Source of the DNA: Candidatus Epulonipiscioides saccharophilum
GTDB lineage: Bacteria; Bacillota; Clostridia; Lachnospirales; Cellulosilyticaceae
Direction: 5' to 3'
Assembly (NCBI GenBank): GCA_002007295.1
Contig: LNZM01000003.1
Location: 1-54,633, forward strand
DNA length: 54,633 nt
The position numbers and the translations under genes were made by a program. Shown here piece by piece: positions 50,445-54,633 of the stretch; position 1 is the stretch's first letter; each line of letters starts with the position of its first letter. The notes under the pieces are model-generated. The model had not been told where the DNA came from, ran no database searches, and saw nothing but the letters and a program-made list of their open reading frames with translations.

Positions 50445-52418
50445 TTAATAAGTCAACTTTAAATTGTCGATATAAGTAGCAGCTTCTTCATTATGAGCTA
50501 TCATAATTTTTGCGGACGTTGTTTGCTCATCGGTTTTGAAAGTAATTTCATAATTCTTCCAATCCGTACCTATTTGCTTATAAATTCCCTGATTAGCTTT
50601 TGCATGATTTACTAATTCTTGATTGTAATGTAGCAAAGATACGCTACAAACTTTAGTAGTGGCTGTTTCTTTTTTCGCATCAAAACTGAAAGTATATTCA
50701 GTGTTTGGTTTTAGGTTATTTAAGGTTATTTGTTGATTACCATTCATTGTAGATGAAACCTTTAGAACATTATTTCCGCCGTCTTCAACAATTGCCTGAG
50801 AAAATTCGCCTGGAGAAGTTATTACCCAATTTTCGAACAACTGAGTGTTGGTTGGATCGTTAAAGCTACCGTCGGTAAAATAATTTGTTCCTGCTGGCAC
50901 AACCATTTCGGAAATGCTAGCCTGATCTTTAACTAACTGAAGGTTTCCGGCTGTGTACATTGTTTTGTAAACATCACCTTTGTTGCTGTTCCAGAATGAT
51001 ATACCGACTCTTTTTCCTTCTTTTGTTATTCCTTCATTTAACTGAGCATCAAATCCTATTATAGCTCCGACTTCAGCTTCAAAATCTCCCCAAGGCACTT
51101 TTACAAAAGATTTATAATCGGTGGCACTACTTACGGTTTCAAACTCAAATGCTGGAGCATTTTTGTGACTAGCACTTCGGCCATCTGGCAATACTTTAAT
51201 GGAGAAGTCGTTAGCGTCGTAAGCATTTTCGGTTTTTTCATTTCCGAAGTCAAAATATAAATCCACGTTATCGCCATCATGAATTGCCACAGTATTTGAA
51301 AACTGATCTTTATCTTTAACGTCGGCTAAAACATAAAGGTAATTTTCATCCCAAATAGTCTTCACTTTCATGCTAGAATAGAATTTTTCGATTCCGCCGA
51401 GTGTAATGTTAGAAGCTTCTACGGCCACTGCGTTATTCCAAAGCGGATCATTTACAGAACTTGGCGTGCCATAAATTGCGTGCGTAGTTTTGTAGCTCGG
51501 AAGCTCTACAGCTTCTCCCAAAGACTCTACGGTTTGCGGAGTATCAGTTTTCCACACACGAATATAATCTATATGGAAATCTCCGGTGTATCTATCTTCT
51601 CCAGAAATAGGATCCGTGTACGTATAGAAATCTGTTGCTTCCGGATATCCTTTCCACACGAATGTTTCTGTATCGAAAATTATTGGGAAGTTTACATTAA
51701 ATGCGTCGTCCGCTGTTTCCTGGATTCGAATTAGTTTACCGTCAAAATATAACTTAATAAAATCTGGACCGTACTCTAAACCGTATACGTGATAATCCAA
51801 TGTTAAGTCTACACCAGTATCGTATTGATAAGGATAACTTTTTGGTGTCCTTTTTCCATATTCATGCATATTGCTTGGAAAGATTGTTGGCTTGCTGTTA
51901 ACTTTAGATCGGCCAACTTGTTCATAAACATCTATCTCAAAGTCATTGCCTCTGAACCAAAAAGAGCTAGTCATACTAATTTGGGAAGTTCTAGTCCTTG
52001 CTTCGTAATAACCGTATCCGGTCCAATTTTTACTTCTTATAGTAGCTGCATCGTAAAGTTGTTCTCCATTTTTAATTTCGGCCATACCTGAGCGTAATAC
52101 AACTTTTCCATCTTCTACTCTAACGCCGTCTTTTTGGAAAAATGAAGGATAGCGGCCAACCCAATTAGAATTATAATTATCCCAACGAGTCAAGTTTAAA
52201 GTCTCTCCATTAAATTCATCGGATAAGGTTAAGCTAAATTGCCAGTCTCTTGTATTATCAGGATCGGACAACGGCAAAAATGGTAACGTCTCAGCGAATA
52301 CTTCATTTGGCGGATTATCTATAGCTGATATCTTTGGATCCACAGCTGCGAAGACAGAAGTGGTGGCCATAAAACTGGTTGCTGCAATAAATAAAGCTAA
52401 CATATTTTTAATTTTCAT
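50445..52418 (-). CDS. Secreted GH16 galactanase-type enzyme with CBM9-like and CBM4-like modules
   Basis: 657 aa. Signal peptide MLALFIAATSFMATTSVFAA. GH16 domain about residues 55-300: LSDEFNGETLNLTRWDNYNS, YEARTRTSQISMTSSFWFRG and catalytic EIDVYE (about residue 167), ending HIDYIRVWKTDTP. This resembles agarase/porphyranase-type GH16 more than laminarinases, by eye. About 320-500 is a CBM9-like domain (WNNAVAVEASNI, IWDENYLYVLADVKD, DGDNVDLYFDFGNEK, VGISFWNSNKGD). About 515-657 is a CBM4-type sandwich (TDGSFNDPTN ... EEAATYIDNLKLTY). It probably attacks red-algal galactan outside the cell. Confidence 0.87.
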   Translation of the reverse strand: MKIKNMLALFIAATSFMATTSVFAAVDPKISAIDNPPNEVFAETLPFLPLSDPDNTRDWQFSLTLSDEFNGETLNLTRWDNYNSNWVGRYPSFFQKDGVRVEDGKVVLRSGMAEIKNGEQLYDAATIRSKNWTGYGYYEARTRTSQISMTSSFWFRGNDFEIDVYEQVGRSKVNSKPTIFPSNMHEYGKRTPKSYPYQYDTGVDLTLDYHVYGLEYGPDFIKLYFDGKLIRIQETADDAFNVNFPIIFDTETFVWKGYPEATDFYTYTDPISGEDRYTGDFHIDYIRVWKTDTPQTVESLGEAVELPSYKTTHAIYGTPSSVNDPLWNNAVAVEASNITLGGIEKFYSSMKVKTIWDENYLYVLADVKDKDQFSNTVAIHDGDNVDLYFDFGNEKTENAYDANDFSIKVLPDGRSASHKNAPAFEFETVSSATDYKSFVKVPWGDFEAEVGAIIGFDAQLNEGITKEGKRVGISFWNSNKGDVYKTMYTAGNLQLVKDQASISEMVVPAGTNYFTDGSFNDPTNTQLFENWVITSPGEFSQAIVEDGGNNVLKVSSTMNGNQQITLNNLKPNTEYTFSFDAKKETATTKVCSVSLLHYNQELVNHAKANQGIYKQIGTDWKNYEITFKTDEQTTSAKIMIAHNEEAATYIDNLKLTY

Positions 52419-52443
52419 TGATATTATTCCTTTCGATTTTCAA

Positions 52444-52921
52444 TTATAAAATAGTTGCTTGATATTTTATTAATTTCAGATTTCCAGCCGTATACATACT
52501 CTTATACAAGTCGCCTTTAGTACTATTCCAAAAGGCTATACCGATACGTTTTCCAGTTTCTGTACTTCCTTCATTGAGCTGAGCATCCAAACCAATTACG
52601 GATCCGTCTTCTGCTACAAAATCTCTCCAAGGAATTTGGATGAATGATTGGTAATCCTCTTTAGTGCTGATCGTATTAAATTTAAATGGCGGAGCATTTT
52701 TGTGGCTAGAACTTTGTCCATCTGGCAATAATTTGAACGAAAAAGCGTCCTTCGGATATCCTTCTTTAGCCTTTTCGTTCCTAAAGTCGAAATATAGATC
52801 AATGTTATCGCCATCGTAAAGATTAGTAGAATTTATAAATTGATCTTGATCTTTGACATCCGTTAATTTTATTTAAATTTATTGTATCTAAAAGCATAGG
52901 TAGCATTTTGCTAACATTCAT
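52444..52921 (-). pseudogene. GH16-CBM9 relic with the catalytic domain deleted
   Basis: A start with SD AAGGAAGC (ATG 52921, MNVSKMLPMLLDTINLNKIN) runs within about 20 codons into sequence that, in another frame, is the second half of a CBM9-like domain: LTDVKDQDQFINSTNLYDGD, then NIDLYFDFRNEKAKEGYPKD, to AGNLKLIKYQATIL-stop. It aligns closely with the CBM9 parts of both neighbouring GH16 proteins. The whole GH16 domain and the first CBM9 half are missing and the join is out of frame. Thus one of three tandem paralogs has lost its middle. Confidence 0.85.
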
Positions 52922-52940
52922 AAATAAGCTTCCTTTCAAT

Positions 52941-54422
52941 TCAATTAATATCTAAGAGTGTATTGACCAATTTTAAATTGCCCGTATTATACATATTTAG
53001 ATATAAGTTATCCTCGTGGCTATTCCAAAAGGCTATACAAACTCTTTTGCCTTCTTTATTATTGCCTTCATTTAGTTGAGCGTCAAATCCGATAATAGTG
53101 CCTACTATAGGAGTAAGATCTCTCCAAGAAATTTGGACGAATGATTGATAGTTTTCTGGAGTTTGTATTGTTTCGTACTCTATCTCTGGAGCATTCGGAT
53201 GTTTTTCAATTTGGCCTGTAGGCAATAATTTAATAGAAAAATCGTTTGAATCATAACCCTCTTTATTTTTTTCATTTCCAAAATCAAAATATAAATCTAC
53301 ATTGTCGCCATCATATAACCTAGAAAAATTCACAAACTGATCCGTATCATTAACATTCGATTTAACGTATAAGAAATTCTCATCCCAGATAGTTTTTACA
53401 GTCATGTTAGCAAAAAATCTTTCAATTCCGCCCATTACGATATTAGCTACCTTAATTTCTTCGGCCTCATTCCATATCGGATCGTCGATATCAGCTGGTG
53501 AGCCGTGTATAGCATGGGCTGTTCGACAATTTCGAGTTTCTTCTTCCATCGCTTCTACAATTTGTGGCGTGTGAGTTTTCCAAACACGAATGTAATCTAC
53601 ATGAAAATCTCCGGTGTATCTTTCTTTGCCAGTTATAGGATCTACGTATGTATAAAAGTCTTCGGCTAAAGGCAATCCTTCCCAATGAAATGTTTCTGTA
53701 TCGAATAGTATCGGAAGGTTAACGTTGAAGGAATCTTCTCTAGTTTCCATGACTCTTATTAATTTACCGTCAAAATATATTTTGATAAATTGCGGGCCGT
53801 ACTCCACACCATATACGTGATAATCCAATGTTAAGTCTACTTTAGTATCATACTGAAAAGGATAGCTTGCTAACTTTTTGTTGTCAGGGCCATCTTCATG
53901 TAAATTATTTGGAAATATAGTAGCTTTATCATGTGTTTTTGATCGACCAATTTGTTCAAATACATCTATCTCAAACTGATTTCCATGAAACCAAAAAGAG
54001 CTAGTCATACTAATTTGGGATGTACGAGATTTAATTTCATAATAACCGTATCCAGTCCACAATTTACTTTTTATCGTAGCAGCATTGTAAGTTTGAACTC
54101 CATCTACTATGTCGCTCATTTCAGATCTTAAAATTAAGTTACCATCTTCTACCCGAACATTTTGGGGCCTGAAATATGATGGGTAACGGCCAATCCATGT
54201 AGGATTATGATCGAACCATTTATCCGTGTCTAGTTTATCCGAATTAAATTCGTCTGAAAAAGTAATGCTGAACTTCCAATCTCGGGTATTGTTTGGATCA
54301 GACATTGGCAAATAAGGTAACTCTTCGGCAAAAACTTCATTGGGCAAATCTGATGGATGGTTTTGGGCCGAGTTTGATTTATCCGTATAACTTAGCATAT
54401 TTAGTATTCTATTATTATTCAC
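52941..54422 (-). CDS. GH16 galactanase-type enzyme with CBM9-like module, no signal peptide
   Basis: 493 aa, paralogous to the enzyme at 50445-52418 (NEVFAEELPYLPMSDPNNTR against NEVFAETLPFLPLSDPDNTR). The GH16 domain, about residues 40-285, keeps the catalytic EIDVFE (about residue 152) and SQISMTSSFWFHG; the CBM9-like domain covers about 310-490. The C-terminal CBM4 module of the paralog is absent. The N-terminus MNNNRILNMLSYTDKSNSAQ is polar and is not a signal peptide. The start is GTG 54422 behind AAGGCGGTGA; ATG 54398 is an alternative and changes nothing about export. It may act on imported oligosaccharides, or export has been lost. Confidence 0.85.
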   Translation of the reverse strand: MNNNRILNMLSYTDKSNSAQNHPSDLPNEVFAEELPYLPMSDPNNTRDWKFSITFSDEFNSDKLDTDKWFDHNPTWIGRYPSYFRPQNVRVEDGNLILRSEMSDIVDGVQTYNAATIKSKLWTGYGYYEIKSRTSQISMTSSFWFHGNQFEIDVFEQIGRSKTHDKATIFPNNLHEDGPDNKKLASYPFQYDTKVDLTLDYHVYGVEYGPQFIKIYFDGKLIRVMETREDSFNVNLPILFDTETFHWEGLPLAEDFYTYVDPITGKERYTGDFHVDYIRVWKTHTPQIVEAMEEETRNCRTAHAIHGSPADIDDPIWNEAEEIKVANIVMGGIERFFANMTVKTIWDENFLYVKSNVNDTDQFVNFSRLYDGDNVDLYFDFGNEKNKEGYDSNDFSIKLLPTGQIEKHPNAPEIEYETIQTPENYQSFVQISWRDLTPIVGTIIGFDAQLNEGNNKEGKRVCIAFWNSHEDNLYLNMYNTGNLKLVNTLLDIN

Positions 54423-54477
54423 GAGATCACCGCCTTGTGATATTTTAAATAAAGTTAAATGAATTGTAATTGTGTTT

Positions 54478-54505
54478 CATCGCTCTCTAACCTCTCCGTC
54501 AGCTA
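54478..54505. repeat. Dispersed repeat fragment
   Basis: CATCGCTCTCTAACCTCTCC then GTCAGCTAAA: the arm of the GTCAGCTTTAGCTGAC..GAGAGGTT repeat seen at 49520 and 50413. It replaces the end hairpin expected for the adjacent IS-like segment. Confidence 0.55.
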
Positions 54506-54509
54506 AAAA

Positions 54510-54633
54510 GGACATACAAATTCATTTCTGAGCGTCCAACCTTTAGTTAAGGGGATGCCATTACCCTTCATACAACAGGACATATAGTCTTATATGCTGA
54601 TACACTTTTACCATGTATCCGAGACCCTGAGTC
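54510..54633 (-). mobile_element. Right-end region of a second IS200/IS605-type element (inverted copy)
   Basis: Reverse-complemented, it matches 2823-2935 along its length: GTCTCGGATACATGGTAAAA, then GTGTATCAGCATATAAGACT, then ATATGTCCTGTTGTATGAAG. The terminal CACGCC hairpin of the first copy is missing. The element probably continues beyond the window with tnpB on the minus strand. Confidence 0.7.

Noticed and set aside
52614-52814. 66-codon minus-strand frame overlapping the CBM9 relic
   Set aside because: It is the wrong frame of the same CBM9-like relic; the homologous frame is the one ending at 52444.

Overview
The window looks like chromosomal DNA of a low-GC, endospore-forming, flagellated Firmicute of the Clostridia/Lachnospirales type. 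The sequence shows AT-rich codon use, strong purine Shine-Dalgarno (SD) sites, the rpsU-yqfC-yqfD-phoH-pgpH-ybeY-era-yqzL-recO core cluster of spore formers, a flagellin with a sigma-D type promoter, and several GH16 enzymes with CBM9-like modules of the kind used on red-algal galactans. A gut symbiont of an alga-eating host (for example the Epulopiscium group of surgeonfish) fits, but that is inference.

Layout. 1-3.0 kb: an IS200/IS605-type element whose tnpB is broken and holds a GH36 alpha-galactosidase between its two halves. 3.1-8.2 kb: a cytoplasmic LRR protein, then two paralogous TIM-barrel sugar isomerases around a Gfo/Idh/MocA oxidoreductase. 8.2-15.4 kb: serC-serA (minus strand), a TrpB2-type enzyme, and ppx-ppk. 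15.5-19.8 kb: two unusual short flagellins and the split L-serine dehydratase sdaAB-sdaAA. 19.9-23.0 kb: a DUF4430-type secreted protein, a lipoprotein and an M24 aminopeptidase. 23.0-33.2 kb: the conserved core cluster on the minus strand from rpsU to recO. 33.4-36.8 kb: a tripartite tricarboxylate transporter (tctCBA). 37.0-39.0 kb: hemW and an unknown gene with a palindromic operator. 39.3-54.4 kb: a carbohydrate island on both strands with a GH130-like propeller protein, one large GH16, degV, a giant BspA-like LRR protein, an orphan gene fragment, two GH16-CBM9 enzymes and a deleted GH16-CBM9 relic. An inverted copy of the IS200/IS605 right-end region closes the window.

Two things stand out. 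First, the tiny gene yqzL, between era and recO, is interrupted by a sequence of about 470-490 nt with the hallmarks of a self-splicing group I intron (P7 halves, conserved AAGATATAGTC, a P1 with a U.G pair). It has no homing endonuclease gene. RecO starts directly on the yqzL stop codon, so splicing could affect RecO synthesis.

Second, many genes are followed by one or more decaying copies of their own 3' end: serC, both flagellins, sdaAA, sdaAB, ybeY, pgpH, tctC, hemW and one GH16. serC also has a copied 5' leader, hemW has an in-frame 12-residue repeat, and there is an 88-bp intergenic tandem repeat. The simplest reading is a genome with a very high rate of short tandem duplication, in which copies that cover a stop codon survive because the first copy stays intact.
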